Shown here: piece after piece, positions 11,842-24,430 of the stretch
Layout of the letters: each line of letters begins with the position of its first letter
How positions within the stretch are numbered: the first letter of the stretch is position 1
Assembly (NCBI GenBank): GCA_013180625.2
Contig: SNVD02009237.1
Location: 248,001-312,000 of the forward strand
From: Boswellia sacra
Lineage: Eukaryota > Streptophyta > Magnoliopsida > Sapindales > Burseraceae
DNA length: 64,000 nucleotides
Reading direction: 5' to 3'
Notes under the pieces: generated by a model
Database searches by the model: none
Seen by the model: the letters and a program-made list of their open reading frames with translations, nothing else
Told to the model about the DNA's origin: nothing
Position numbers and translations under genes: made by a program

Positions 11842-12678
11842 CAGTGGCAGACCTAGAATTTTATCTTAGAGTATGCACCTTTAATATTTTAAAATTAATC
11901 TTTAACAAAAACCTCAATAGTGCAAAAGAAATTATTTAAAAAAAAAGAATAGCTATAGGTATAGAGGAGACATAATAAATCTTATCTTTCAAATTAAAAC
12001 AATCTTAATAAAATAAATCAAAGTATAAAATACTAATCCTTTATAATTTATCTTATAAATACATATTAGTTATTGTCATTGACAAGTATCTATTTTTAAA
12101 AAATGTTGCATAATTGCTTCATTATCATGTATGAAAAATTTTTTTATTTATAATCCTATATTAGCATTATAATCCAAAATTCGAGTTCTATGTTCGAAAT
12201 TTCCAAACAAACCTTTACATTAATTTCGAGATAACTTTGTATTGAGTTGTTAACATTTTTCTTAGATATGATGATGTCAACTTATAAAAGAATTTTCTTT
12301 TAAAATATCTTTCCAGATTTTTTTCTCAAAAATCATTAATTTATAATAACTATTAAATTTTACTCAAAAAGACTACAAATGCATAAAAATAATAAAAAGA
12401 CTCTATCGTAGTTTTTATTTTTAAAAGAAGTTTGCTAATTTTTACACTAATTGATATATATAAATTATAAAAAGAAAAAAATAATACAAATATGATATAT
12501 AATATAGTTATAGAAATATAAGATTGATAGGGTACTAGTTTATGAAAGAAAGAAAGAAAAACAATTTAAAAACTATTTTTTAAGAAGGGTGTAATTGTAA
12601 ACTATAAGGAATAAGGGAGTAAAAGAAAGTTTTCAAAGTTTTGAAGGGGCCCCGGCTCCCTTCTTAGGTCTACTTTTG
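11842..12678. mobile_element. non-autonomous hAT-type element
   Basis: The ends CAGTGGCAGACCTAG (11842) and the inverse of CTTAGGTCTACTTTTG (ending 12678) form imperfect inverted repeats. The flanks are CTCAACAA (11834-11841) and CTTAACAA (12679-12686), an 8 bp target duplication with one mismatch, the hAT size. The interior is AT-rich with GGGGCCCCGG near the right end. No coding sequence. Confidence 0.72.
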
Positions 12679-13075
12679 CTTAACAACTATCATAATTTCT
12701 GCTGCTTATAACAACGTGAGTCCTTTCTGTGATTTGGGTCTTGTAGTTTTTCATTTGTAGCTTATTTGTCTGAAGTTTGGTGCTTTAGGTGTTTTAAATC
12801 AGGTTGTGATTAGGTTTTCTAATGGAAGTATATTAGGCTTTTTCTATTTATTTAAAATATTTTATGACAACTATTCTTTTATTTTTATTTTATAAAATGA
12901 TAGTAGTACTATTGGAGTTTTTAACTTTGATGGAATGAGATCAACGATTGGGCTTTAACTAAATATTTTTTAAAAGGTTGGGGACAATGAGGTTTTAGCA
13001 AACAACGGTAGGTCCCATTCTTTATGTGTAAAATTTTACATGTTCTTTAATTATCAATAGTTGGTTTTACCCTTT

Positions 13076-13700
13076 GGCATGTTTGATGCATCGCACAATA
13101 TAATATAATTGTGATTGTATTGGATAACATTAAATTGAATTGTATTGCATGGGATTGAGTAAACCTTATACTATATTTGGTTTATCACTGTATTGTATAA
13201 ATGTTACATGATACTATGTTTGGTAAAAGACTGTATTGGACTATACTAAATTCTTTATAATAATTAAAAATAATTTAAAATTAATAAAATATTTTAAAAT
13301 ATAATAATTTTAAAAGTTACTTATATTAAATTAATTATTTAAATATTTAATAAATTATATTTATTTATTAAAATAATTATTTTAAATATTTAATAAACTA
13401 ATATTCTAAATATTTATTTATTTTTCTATGTTTTTGATATTTATTGCCAAAAACTGGAACAAAAAGCCAAGTTGTATAATTATATGTTTAATTATTTAAT
13501 ATAATATAATACCTATTAATTAAAAAATTATATCAACAGCCCCCACATTCTTATCCAGCCTTAACACATCATGGGGCATTATTATTTGGCTTCATTTTAT
13601 GTAGTTGTTATGCGGTGTTTTCCTATGCTATCCAAGCTTCTCGTTATGCCAAACATAGCTAAAAAAAATGCACAAACAAGACGCTTCATCAAACATGTCC
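13076..13700. mobile_element. probable Tourist-like MITE
   Basis: GGCATGTTTGATGCATCGCAC at the left is matched in inverse by a right end reading GGACATGTTTGATGAAGCG, and TTT flanks both sides (13073-13075, 13701-13703). The head resembles that of the MITE at 16373. The core is almost pure A/T. Ends are less certain than for the 16373 element. Confidence 0.5.
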
Positions 13701-14724
13701 TTTAGGTTAGAGAAAACTATGGATGATGATTGGAGTAAAACTTTTACCAAAATGAGGGGTTGAAATATACACAATGTAACAGTTTTAGTGCTACAAATAT
13801 GAGGCCAAATGATGTGAAAAATCATGAACAGTATAATATTTAAACTCATTGTGCACCATATCCATTTATTGATATTGTTTCAACTTTCTCTAATAATCAA
13901 AGGGATGTTAGACATCAGCTTGGACTTAAAAACCTCTTTCATATCAAGTGTGGTAGATTCAAGCGTAGTTTATGTGATTGGCTTACTTCTTAATTCCACC
14001 CAACTTCATGTATCATACATCTACATGGTAGAAAATTTTTTCAAGTACCATTACTTTTTCTGCTTAACATTATGGGCATTAAAGTTAGAGATACACTATG
14101 TAAGTTTAATGGGTAATTTACATTTGCTTTATTATGCTTTGTTGCGGTTTTTTTTCGTCAAAACACAAATCAATGTTCAATAAATTACATTTGCTTTTTT
14201 ATATTATTTTATTTGCTCAATTTTATGTGTCTAGATTTACTACTAATACTGGAAAGTACGTTATTTGTCTTGGTTCATGAACTTGAGAGAGTATTCATGG
14301 GTCTGAAGACCAAGCAGACTTGGTAGTTCCATAATGGAAATTAGCAGGAAACCCATTTGGTTTTGACTGGTTAGATTTTTATTTCATGGTCATATTTCCC
14401 TCAATTTTAAATTTATGATATTTAGTAAGAGATCTATTCCTCTAACAATCTTTCTTGATTTTTACTTAGATCTCCTCTCTTGGTTTTCATGGTAACAAAT
14501 CCAACATCTCAATTTCCATTAAACAAAGTCATCTACAAGCACATGGGTTTCAGTCTGGTGTCTCTTTTCTTCATTTATAGTTCCAAGTGTTATAGTTCAT
14601 GGATTTAATATGTAGATTTGCACTTTTATTGTGTTATTAGAATCTTGATTTGAATTAGTCCTGACTTCATAGCTAAAATCACCAGCTTAAATGTCCCCTG
14701 CCAAGTGTTTTTAATTGAACCTCC
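13701..14724. other. intergenic, no gene seen
   Basis: A 119-codon open frame at 13824-14183 is low-complexity and resembles no family I know. CTGCCAAGTGTTT at about 14699 recurs just after the solo LTR at 15848 (CTGCCAAGTGCTT). Confidence 0.5.
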
Positions 14725-15845
14725 TGTTAGGATATTGGCTAAATAAAAGGATATTCCTAAAATATAAAAGATATTCCTAAAGTCTTGATAAGGATAAAAA
14801 TCCTATTATGAGAGTTCCAATTAAATTAGGAAATAAAGAATCTTATTGAAAATAGGAGAATCCTACTTCAACTAGGAAAGGAAGACTAATCATATTTTAA
14901 ATTTGAGATTTTTACAAGGGAAGGAAAAGGATTCCCATTACTCAAAGGTAAGGGTGGGAATTCGTGTCGTGCGTGTCGACCCATTTAATTATTCGTGTCA
15001 AGATATAAAACACGGATCCAACACGGTTATTAAACGTGTTACCTACGTGTTGTAATCATGTCATATTTAATTCACATAATTTACTTAATTGTTTAATATA
15101 GTTATGCATAATATATTATATTCTATTTATTTATATCAATTAAAATTATTTTTAGAATATAAACCATTGTTAGTATAAAATATTATTAAAATCATTATAA
15201 TTTATTATTTTGTAAATTAATTTATTCTATAATATAAAAATTTCAGTTTTATAATATATATGTTGTAAGTAGATAACAATTTATATCATTAAATGAGCTT
15301 ACATATTAAGGAGAGACAAAATATGCTCAACTATTTGTGTCGTTAAACGGGTTGGCGTGTTGAACACCTTCAACACGAATCCGACCCATTTATTAATCGT
15401 GTATCGTGCTTGTATTCGTGTCGTATTCATGTCGTGTTCGCATGTCGTGTCTCAAATTCCCACCCCTACTAAAAGGACAAGGTAAAGATTGTGACTTAAA
15501 AGCCTATATAAAGGATCCTATTCCTTGGTCACAAGTACACCACTTGAAGCAATCTCAAGTTTAGCTCAAGGTAAATCCTCTCTAGTAAGGTGATTAAAAG
15601 TCCTCTTTGAGGTGTGAGCGTGAGTGAGATAGCTTGGTAAAGAGGGTGTGTATTAAGGGTCTTTGGGAAGGGTTATTGGGAGTGAGTTCAAAGTCTATAT
15701 GATTATAAAAATTTTTTATATAGTGGAATATTGTCTTTGACAACTCGTGGTTTTTTTTCGGTTTTGGAGTTTTCCACGTAAAAGCTTTCTGTTGTTATTA
15801 CTTTATTATTCTTACTTTTCTATTGTTCACCTTAGTTTCATAACA
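14725..15845 (+). mobile_element. solo LTR (copia-like), interrupted by a MITE
   Basis: The unit begins TGTTAGGATATT and ends TTTCATAACA, giving TG/CA ends with a 5 bp inverted TGTTA/TAACA. Flanks CCTCC and CCTGC form a 5 bp target duplication with one mismatch. A TATA box (CCTATATAAAGG, about 15501-15512) sits after the nested MITE, followed by a leader-like stretch. Without the MITE the LTR would be about 590 bp. No internal domain is present, as expected after LTR-LTR recombination. Confidence 0.75.
14949..15468. mobile_element. hAT-type MITE nested in the solo LTR
   Basis: Ends TAAGGGTGGGAAT and ATTCCCACCCCTA are inverted repeats, flanked by CTCAAAGG (14941-14948) and CTAAAAGG (15469-15476), an 8 bp target duplication with one mismatch. 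Both subterminal regions are dense in CGTGTCGTG-type motifs, while the centre is AT-rich. No coding sequence. Confidence 0.85.
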
Positions 15846-16369
15846 CCTGCCAAGTGCTTGATGAAATTACTAGCAAAAATTTCACCTACTTTTTGGATTA
15901 AAAATGCAAACCTCTAAATTTCTAAATTATATTAAATGATTTTAAACTTTTTGATTCTATGGTACTTAAGAAAACTAAAAATTAAGTTGTCATCAATTTT
16001 GCAAAGAGGTGTATGTTGATTGATATAATAAGAATTTCATTAGGCTTATTTGGAAATGAAAAGATTGAAAGATTTAAGAATAATCTCTATGTATTTAATA
16101 ATAATTTGGGTATTTTTGAAAGAGGGGAAATTTGAATTGGTTGAGTAATCTGGTTATAATTGGTTAAAGGTGTAAAAAAAAAAAATTAGTATTTGACGTT
16201 ACATAGTATTTGTGTTAGCGATTTGCTGTCTAGTTATTTCATTTTATTATAGGGGACTTTACTAGTCTATAGAAAAAAAAAATTTAGCATTGTCTTTCAG
16301 TATTGCTTCTCTATTTGTTTTGTAATTTATAATAACAATTAATTATATATTTTTTGGTTAATTTAGAAT
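15846..16369. other. intergenic, no gene seen
   Basis: AT-rich sequence between the solo LTR and the next MITE; no feature recognised. Confidence 0.5.
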
Positions 16370-16372
16370 TAA

Positions 16373-17092
16373 GGGCATGTTTGGTGCGCGACACTGTATA
16401 GTACTATTTTACTACATTATATTAAATAGTGTAATACATGTGTTTGGTGCTAATTTAGCATAGTATTAATTAATCCAAAGTACAACCCTTAGATGCATCA
16501 ACATTGTATTAAATTATGTAAAGCTAATCCATGACATTAGCATTACATTGTATAGCACTAATAAAAAATGTCAAAATTATCCCTATAAAATTCTATATAT
16601 CTAACAATACCCTCTACTTTTTAAGATTTTTAAAACAAATAAAGATGTATTTAATAGATAAATTATAAAATCAAATTTATTTTAAAATTTATTTTCTAAA
16701 AGTAAATAAGAGATGAAGGGAGTCACCACTTCCACTAGGTGACATCAGAGGTCCACTGCCTCTATTCGACCAATTGACACCTAACATGCCACCATAAATT
16801 CAAATTGTCTAATAGGTCTAGTGGGGGTATTGGAACCCAAGTAATTTTTTCAATGATTAATTGTTCGATAAATTACTAAATAACTAATTTTATAAATAAA
16901 CTAAAAATATATTTATACTTTGTATATCTTTTTTGAAAAAAAATCTTACTTTTTTGTACAAATTAATAAAATACATGAGTATACCAAACACTATGTAATT
17001 TTGACATAACATTATTTTTAGTACTATACAATACAATGCTATATAATACAATACTATACTATACTATACAATGTCGCGTACCAAACATGCCA
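16373..17092. mobile_element. Tourist-like MITE (PIF/Harbinger)
   Basis: GGGCATGTTTGGTGCGCGAC at the left and the inverse of GTCGCGTACCAAACATGCCA at the right form inverted repeats of about 30 bp with few mismatches. Both sides carry TAA (16370-16372 and 17093-17095), the target preference of PIF/Harbinger elements. About 720 bp, non-coding. Confidence 0.82.
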
Positions 17093-17095
17093 TAA

Positions 17096-18193
17096 AGTCA
17101 AATTGTTCATATGTTTAATAATATTCCTTCTGTTTATTCTAAAGAGAAACCTAGATAAAATTAATTTTTATGTTCATTACTTTCATTTTTTCTTTTTGTT
17201 AAAAGCAATTAATTTTCTCAATTCTATTTGGTTGCTTTAGAAGAGAGATGATAATCCATTTCTTTTTTTTATTGGTTTTTGCTGTTATTATTATTTTTCT
17301 TTTAAATTTTTAGATGTTTTATTAGTAGGTTGTTCAATGTATTTCACTATGTTGTTGACTTTGTTGCAAGAAGCAATGGAAATAATGAACTAAGAACAAT
17401 TATACATTTAAAAGATAATTGTTTTACTATTCGATCTATTTCAATGTATTTTACTATATCTTTCACTGCATTTCAATGTATTTCATTGTTGTTTCATTGC
17501 AAAGAAACCAAAAATAATTATTCTTTGTTCACCTTATTTCACTACGTTGTCCAGTTAGTTTTCAATCTACAACAATTATACTTTTAATAATCTTTTAAAA
17601 GAATCAAAAACAAAATAGTCAAAGGAAGAGGGGTGCTTGCATTAAACTACCTGTTAAACTTTTAATTATAAGTTTGGTTTTGTTCTTAATGACAATTTCA
17701 GTCTCGCAAGGTGGTTATTCTCATATGTGAGCTACCCACCATATAAGGTATTTTAATTTTAAGTGAATAAAATTTGTAAACTTCATTCTTCAATCATCAA
17801 GCCTCATATAAAATCTCTTAGAAAAGAAGAGGTTGTCTTGTAGCTTAAGCTATAAGTACGTATGTCATTTGTTTGGAGATTACTTGAAATTTGAAGACAT
17901 AATTTCACTGTCAAACACTTTATAGGGACTAGAGAAGATTAAATTAATTGAATCAAAGTTAAAAAAAAAAGAACTAAATATCTACTTCTTACATGAAGTG
18001 AAAGAAAGTATTACAAACTTGTCTTGTTTTTCTTTGTTTATATTCTAAGTTCATATGGTGATTGATTTATTAAACATTATCCTATTAATTAAAAGTCAAG
18101 CATAGTGTTGTTGTATAAAGGGTAGGATTCAGATAGCTTTCTACATTTTGCTTACCTTAATATCTTTTTTTAGATGAATTATATATATTTATA
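17096..18193. other. intergenic, no gene seen
   Basis: AT-rich with T- and A-runs. The 85-codon frame at 17330-17587 is low-complexity with repeated FTIS/FHCK-type words from a local TTTCA(C/A)T repeat; not convincing as a gene. Confidence 0.5.
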
Positions 18194-18413
18194 CACTCCA
18201 AGAAAAAAGTGTTTTCGTGTCACAAATTTTGTGTCGGTTTCTAAGAGAATGACACATATATAAACCTGGAAATCAGTCAAACACATATATGTCACACCTA
18301 GCAAAAAAATGGACTAACTGCTGTGACGTTAATTGAATATGTGACACATATAATTAATTAAAAAAATATAAAAGAAATTAGAAAATATAAAAGGAAACCT
18401 AATTTATAAGCCT

Positions 18414-18790
18414 TTCCTCTTGCTTTTTCGACCTTTCCCGCGACAACCCTAAAAATCCCAACTCTTCCCGCTTACAATTTTCCGCGACATCCTTCTTGCA
18501 ATTCTTGCAATTTCTATCGATTTCCCGCTCAGTTCTGTCCTCCCGGTCGATTTCCCTATCGAGTCTGTCTTCCCTCTCGATTTCCCTCTCGATTTCCCAC
18601 TCAAATCTTGTCTTGTTCTTCTGTAATTCCCCTTACTATCTTGTTTTGAAGCTGCATATATACGACCGAAGCTGCAATCGCTTTCTGTCCACCACGATCT
18701 GCAGGAGAAAACTGCAGCCGTTAGCGTTCTGTCCACCAAGGTCCGCACGGCTTCCCTCTCCTTGAAGATCTCTTGGTGCTCTCTCTTTTC
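18414..18790 (+). promoter_or_regulatory. GC-richer leader region at the left end of the large CACTA element
   Basis: Just inside the left subterminal repeats, base composition rises and a C/T-rich segment with repeated TCGATTTCCC words (18515-18600) is followed by TCTCTATCTATCTCC copies (about 18801 and 18848). It looks like the transcribed leader of a plant gene driving the + strand transposase transcript, with GT-containing intron starts such as CGGTAAGATTT at 18790. The open frames on both strands are by-products of the repeats. Confidence 0.4.
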
Positions 18791-21380
18791 GGTAAGATTT
18801 CTCTATCTATCTCCTTCGATTTTGATTGTGAATCTGATTTGGGATTCTCTATCTATCTCCTTCAATTTTGATTGTGAATCTGATTTTGGATTTGGGATCT
18901 GTGGATCATTTTTCGATCAGAGATTGTGTTGTCAATCGATCGTTTCTAACCTGGGTTTTTAAGGGTTTTCAATTTTTCCGACTCTGATAAAATCTGGAAT
19001 TTTTGTTTGATAAGTTAAATTGGAAGAAAATGAATGAGATTTTGGTATATTAAAATTTCATCTTTTACTTTTCTTTTTTAAAAATTGATTATGCTGGCTT
19101 GCAATTTTATGATCAGATTTAATTTTTGAATGATTGAGAATCAGTTGAGTAAAAACCAAACATTTACGAACAAACTTTAAAATGGATTTGGAGATAGAGA
19201 ATTAATAAAATATTTGTAACAGAAGGTTCAGGAGATTTGATTTGTTAATTAATTAGTTTAAAGTAGCAAAAACATTTTGATTTGGGTTCTTGTCAAGAAA
19301 TTTACCATTTTGCTGTTGGTGTGTGGCCACGAGGCAGATTAAGTGATGAATGAGTGATGTGGCAGCAATCAGAAGCTGGCCTCTGTTTGGTTTTTCGGTT
19401 AATAAGCTAGGAATTGAGATGTACTACCTAGTGGAAAGTCCACTTTGTATAAGACGCAAGATTCCAGCTCCAGTAGCCTTGTTTAACTTGGCTTGTGTGC
19501 TGTTCTATCTTGGGAACAATTTGTTTAACAATCCACTTTCTAAAGAAAAAAAAAAACCCAAAAAGTTCCTTTTCATTCTCTTTTTCCTCCTTAACTTTCT
19601 CTTGCAAAAGAGTGAAGCAACAAGAGTTGAAAGTATAATACATTCAATTATTGTATTTTCTTAGTTCCAGCATTTCCTGTTTTCTGCACATAAAAGATAT
19701 GACTTTATTTGTTATCTTGTAAGCACATCAAATTTGTGTTAAGGCAGTGGCATGAGGTTTTGGACATGGAAACTCTTTTTTTTTTGGACTAATTTTGTTT
19801 TTTGGGAATGTTGTACTTTAGGGAGGAGATAAAAAGTGGAATCGTTAACTTGCATCTATTCATCTGTTAATGTTCAACCTGGGTGTGACCACCACATAAT
19901 TTGTATTGTATTTTCTGTTTAATTTGCTCTTGTGTTCAAAATCAGAAGCGATCATGCTTTGGCAGCAACAAAGCTCAAGTGAAACTATGTGATCTTCTTT
20001 TCTGGTTGGAAGCAAACAGGTTTCGGTAATAAGAAAGAATCAACGGTTTTAATACTAATAGACTGCTGCCCTTGAGAATGAATGCTGGTTTTTATGGTAT
20101 CCTGCTTTGTAGGTACTAGGGCTCTGCATTTGAGTTTCTTAACTTTATGGTGAGGTTGCATTCGGATCCAAGAAACTATTCTCATGATCACTTTGGAAAA
20201 TTGATGAATGACTGAGAATTACTTGTATAAGAAGAGGAAAGAAGGCACGGAAAAAACCATTGGCGAATTGTAATGTAGCAGCATGGCAAATGGTTTTTGA
20301 TTGTTGTGGGTGAATCGTTATGCGAATGGATGATGGGGAATTTATTTTACACATTTTGGAATTGGAAATGCTTACAAAGAATCCCTGTTCTTGTTTCAAC
20401 GTCATGATATAAATTCATTTTTATATTATATGTGACCGAAAATTTAAGGTCATCATCGATATGTAAATGTCCAACAAGATTAACATATAAATTGATTGAT
20501 CTTTAAAATTAGCTGGGAGCTTATATTTGGGGAACATTCAAATTCTATTACTGCTTTTTTCTCGTGCTTGACAAGAACTATATATCTGTGGTCAGTAATC
20601 TTGAATTGTTACTAGATTATAGTTGGCTTCAGTTTCTTTAATCTGAATTTTGAAAAATGTATGCCTCCTTTTCTAAAAAATTTGGACCACTGATAGAAAT
20701 TTTTGGTTGCTTGTGCAGGGCATGAAGCCTCTTAAGTAGAACTTCTCTTTCGTTCTACTTTCATGCTGGGCAAATAATTTTTCTTCATTTTCACACTATA
20801 AGCTGGTAATGCTATGATGATATACTATTTCTTCTAATAGAATCTAGCTTTTCCATGAAACCTAAAACACCCCATACCACACCTTGACTTTTAGCTACCT
20901 ACCATTTGAATGAAGATGATCATAGCTGATTTCGAACTCTTAAGTTTATGAAAAAAAATTTCTTAAATTGGGGAAAATTAGAAAGGTGTAGTATCAATAG
21001 AGGAAAATTGCATAGTTATTTTTTAGTTCTATCAATAAGTAAAAGCGCATAGTAATCTGCGCTTTTACCAGTTTTTTGGTGGTGACGGTGGGTGTGTTTC
21101 ATTATACTTTTTATATCGTTGAATCTTTAGATATTAGTTGATGATTTGGAATGATTGTGTCCTCGTTACTTTGAATATATTTGATTTGTATTTGCTATGT
21201 TTAGTTCATAGTGTCCATAATTTATTGAATAATAACAGACATAATAATAGGAATAACATGCTTAAGTATAAGAAAAACTAATAATTCCTAGATAAAATAT
21301 ATTAATATTTCACAATAACAATAACATGGTCAGATTTTAGGACCAATAAAGGAAACTTATAAAACAGCATATCAACTTGC
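18791..21380. other. CACTA interior, probable leader intron, no exon recognised
   Basis: Mostly T-rich sequence like plant introns. Frames at 19350-19664 (+) and 20145-20405 (-) show no family resemblance. Confidence 0.4.
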
Positions 21381-21435
21381 CTGATTGAAGTACTAAAAGT
21401 TTCCCTCCAGTACTCTTCAATGCCAAGAAAGACGC
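21381..21435 (-). pseudogene. captured exon resembling SEC24 (COPII coat)
   Basis: SEC24 is the cargo-selecting subunit of the COPII vesicle coat. A minus-strand stretch bounded by CCAG on the left and a GC-type donor (CAATCAG|GCAAG) on the right reads ASFLALKSTGGKLLVLQS. It matches the SEC24 trunk/zinc region phrase ALKSTGGKLLVFQS as I remember it. Only this one short exon is recognised, so the assignment rests on 18 residues. It is antisense to the transposase genes. Confidence 0.55.
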
Positions 21436-23177
21436 CTGGAATTGAAGAAAAAGCTTAAGCATCTATATATGCACTATAACTACTTTGAATGTAGCACTTC
21501 TATATAAATGTGCTACTTAGGACTTTCAAATTTCTCAACTGATAAACACATCAAAGTACAAGAGAATATGATAGATAGACTTTGCCTGTCGTCATAAAAA
21601 AATGAAGACAGCAGCAGCAAAATCCCAAACATAGCAACAGGAAGCACATTTCTTATCACAATCATTTGTTATGTTTCTCATAATAAAGCCTGAAAAGCCC
21701 AGATTTGATTCCTCATTCTTAGTTGGGTTTGCATTGTCTAATGCCCCAAATCAGTTTTATGTTCTCAGAGACATCTAAAGAAAAAAAAAAGAAAAAAAAA
21801 ACCAACCTCATTCCTAAGATGTATTCCTTAAAACTTATATCAGAGAACTTTTCTGCAATAGCCCATTTTGAGGGTATATGTAAATAATCTCAGAAAAATT
21901 TGCACTTTCAGTTCAGGAAAACCTATGCCACTACATGTCATTCCAAATTTCTTATCATGAGTTACCATAAGCTCATGATTTGCAATTTGAATGCATATCT
22001 TAAAGCATACATGCAATCATTGTTTAGAGTACCTTACAATTAATCTATATATCAAAATTGTGACAAAATAAGAAATGCATAGAGCCTGCTAGCTAATAGA
22101 AAGGTTAGATGTTCCCTCTCACTTCTTTTTTATTTTTTAATTTCTTTTCTTTTTCTGAATACCCAGAAATTTCTTGGCCATTCCCTTGTTTATTTAATTT
22201 CTAAACGAGGTTCGAACCATACAAGCTAGGTAGCCAAGAAGGTTACAAGAGATTTGAATCCTTAACTTTAACTTTCATTCTACAGGTAATTACAGCTTGC
22301 AATTGGTTGACAATGGGCATCAATTTGAGGTAATTGAATTTTTTGAAGAAACGCCTACTTATTAAGATGATTAATTGTTTTCTATACAGCACTTGATAGA
22401 AATAATTTAACTTCAAACCGATTATAGGTAATACTTTTGCAGAAATAATATCTTTTAATAATTGAATAGCTGAGGAAGAATTTGTGGTCAATGATTTCAT
22501 GGATTATATGTATGTATGTATGTAAAACTATTTCTTCGGATGTTATATATGTAGGTTTATATATTTTTCTTTCTTACAGGTTCAAAGCAGCGTTTAAATC
22601 CCTCATTTGTTTGTTTTGATATTTCAAATCAATTGGCATATTTCGAAGATTCGAGCTCATCGAAGTTTAGGGTTTGCTCACTTACACCCAGGTGATTACC
22701 ATCCATGTTTCTTGCTTTATGTTCAATACAAACCATTTTAAAACTCTTAATAAACTGCACCTGTCTTTGATGTTTATATCTGATTTTATGTTTGAATTTT
22801 GTATGAATGGTTGATTTTACGTTATATATTATGATTGCTTTCTTAGTTTATTCCTGACTTTATATCATGCACAATGAAATGGCAATAGTGTGTACACGAA
22901 TATGTCGTTTCACAATAATGGTGACCCATTTTCATATACATGGACTATCTACATGCATGCTTCATTGTGATGCTTGTCTACTATTTGTCACTTGCTTGTT
23001 TCATAATAATTAATATCACATTTTTTTACATATTTTAAGGCTAAATCCTCTTATTAGATATTAACTTTTAGTACCTTTTATAGAAATTAGACCACGTACT
23101 TATTGCACGTTTCCAAAAAATGGGGAAAAACATTCAGGTTATTCTTCCAAAGTATATCGGCTGGAAACCTCGACATA
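21436..23177. other. CACTA interior up to the nested element
   Basis: AT-rich. A candidate untranslated exon lies at about 22580-22691 (+), preceded by TTACAG and followed by CAGGTGATT. A GCTAAATCCTC-type segment at about 23040-23068 recurs at 30521-30549 on the other side of the nested element. Confidence 0.4.
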
Positions 23178-23189
23178 CACTATAAGAAA

Positions 23190-23470
23190 AATGACCATAT
23201 TTGGCGGTCTTTGACCGTCAAATATATATATATTTGGCGGTCTTAAAAGCGCCACCAATGGCACCGCTAAATATAGTCAATTTGACTATATTTGGCGGTC
23301 AGTCAAAGTGCCAAATATGTATCTGACTATACTTGGCAGTCAAAGACCGCCAAGTATAATAGGTTTAAAAATTAAAAAAAAATATACTTGACGGTTTTTG
23401 GCTGCCAAGTATAATAGTTTCAAAAATTAAAAAAATATATACTTGACAGTTTTAACCGCCAAGTATTTAA
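23190..23470. repeat. left subterminal repeats of the nested CACTA element
   Basis: About ten copies of TATATTTGGCGGT, TACTTGGCAGT or the inverse ACCGCCAAGTATA, in both orientations and often as small palindromes. Different in sequence from the GTGTCGG motif of the host CACTA element, so the nested copy belongs to another CACTA family. Confidence 0.75.
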
Positions 23471-23474
23471 AAAA

Positions 23475-23476
<2 letters not shown>

Positions 23477-23513
<37 letters not shown>
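23477..23513. repeat. (TA)n microsatellite
   Basis: About 17 uninterrupted TA units directly beside the FDM/IDN2 fragment. Likely variable in length. Confidence 0.9.
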
Positions 23514-23514
<1 letters not shown>

Positions 23515-23539
23515 GGTACTTTAAAAAAATTAATATATA

Positions 23540-23722
23540 TGGAACTCCTTGCAGTGAAGCCTTTTTTCCTTCTTTGTAATTCCACAACTCTGAAGTTATA
23601 TATCTCCCACTCGGATTATATTCATTGATCTCCACTAAAGCTGACGTCACTGCCTTATACACATCAACACCCAGTTCTTTCTTCAAGCCCGTCAATTTTT
23701 CATCTTCCTCATTTACAACTTC
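23540..23722 (-). pseudogene. captured XH-domain fragment of an IDN2/FDM RNA-directed DNA methylation factor
   Basis: IDN2 and FDM proteins (XS-coiled coil-XH) act with double-stranded RNA in RNA-directed DNA methylation. A minus-strand exon starting after GATGCAG reads EEDEKLTGLKKELGVDVYKA, then ALVEINEYNPSGRYITSELW and NYKEGKKASLQ, the C-terminal part of the XH domain. The frame is open for about 60 codons and then runs into the TA microsatellite, where the normal end (about 12 residues more) is lost. The XS domain and coiled coil are absent. It is in the same orientation as the other captured fragments of this element. Confidence 0.85.
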
Positions 23723-24430
23723 CTGCATCAGCAACACACATCACATATACTATTTCAGATCAAAATGGAAGCAAGGTCACTGCCTTGAAAGTATTGTCTG
23801 GAAATCCATATGGAGAAATTGTAGTTCATTTACAACTTTGGACCAATTAAATACTCCACCAGTAAAATTGCTGGAAATCTAAAGAACTTCTTGGCATTAA
23901 CATTTTAAAGATTCTCTGCACATCATACACCCAATAACACATGCAAATACATGCATAATTGCATTTAAGCAAACAGAAAACTTCAATTTCTTCCCACAGT
24001 CACTGCAAACTTGAGGAACAGTGGGACCAAACCTGGGTAGATATCTTACACTCTTATTCTGAGGGTAAAAGAAAAAATAACCATATGACATCAGAACAAA
24101 TAGAATTGATATTACTAAACAGAAAAATAAAAACCATTGATCTAGAATACCAAAATGTTGCTCAAAAGAAAATAATAAGCCTAAAGATCCCTCGTCGCAA
24201 AACTAATTTGCTAATGGCTTGCAAGGACAAAATCTTCAACATATTCTATATCCATACTACTACTTTCTTCATCCGAAGCAATGTTTAGGTTAATGACATA
24301 TGGTTTTAAGCTATGAAATCAATGACAAATCAAAACACCAATCTGTTTTTTGTTCTTCATTAATAAGCACACATGGTTTTAAGCAATGAAATGAAAATTA
24401 CCTGCCAGATTAAATTAGGAAACATACCTT
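23723..24430. other. nested CACTA interior, no exon recognised
   Basis: A 109-codon frame at 23959-24288 (+) shows no family resemblance and lies antisense to the captured fragments; probably chance. Confidence 0.4.

Noticed and set aside
13824..14183. 119-codon open frame
   Set aside because: Hydrophobic low-complexity translation in AT-rich DNA, no family or splice context.
18449..18765. Frames of about 90-99 codons rich in S/R/G/K
   Set aside because: By-products of the repeated TCGATTTCCC leader segment.
23420..23540. YIYIYI-type ends of two frames
   Set aside because: Caused by the (TA)n microsatellite; only the FDM/IDN2 part upstream on the minus strand is coding-like.
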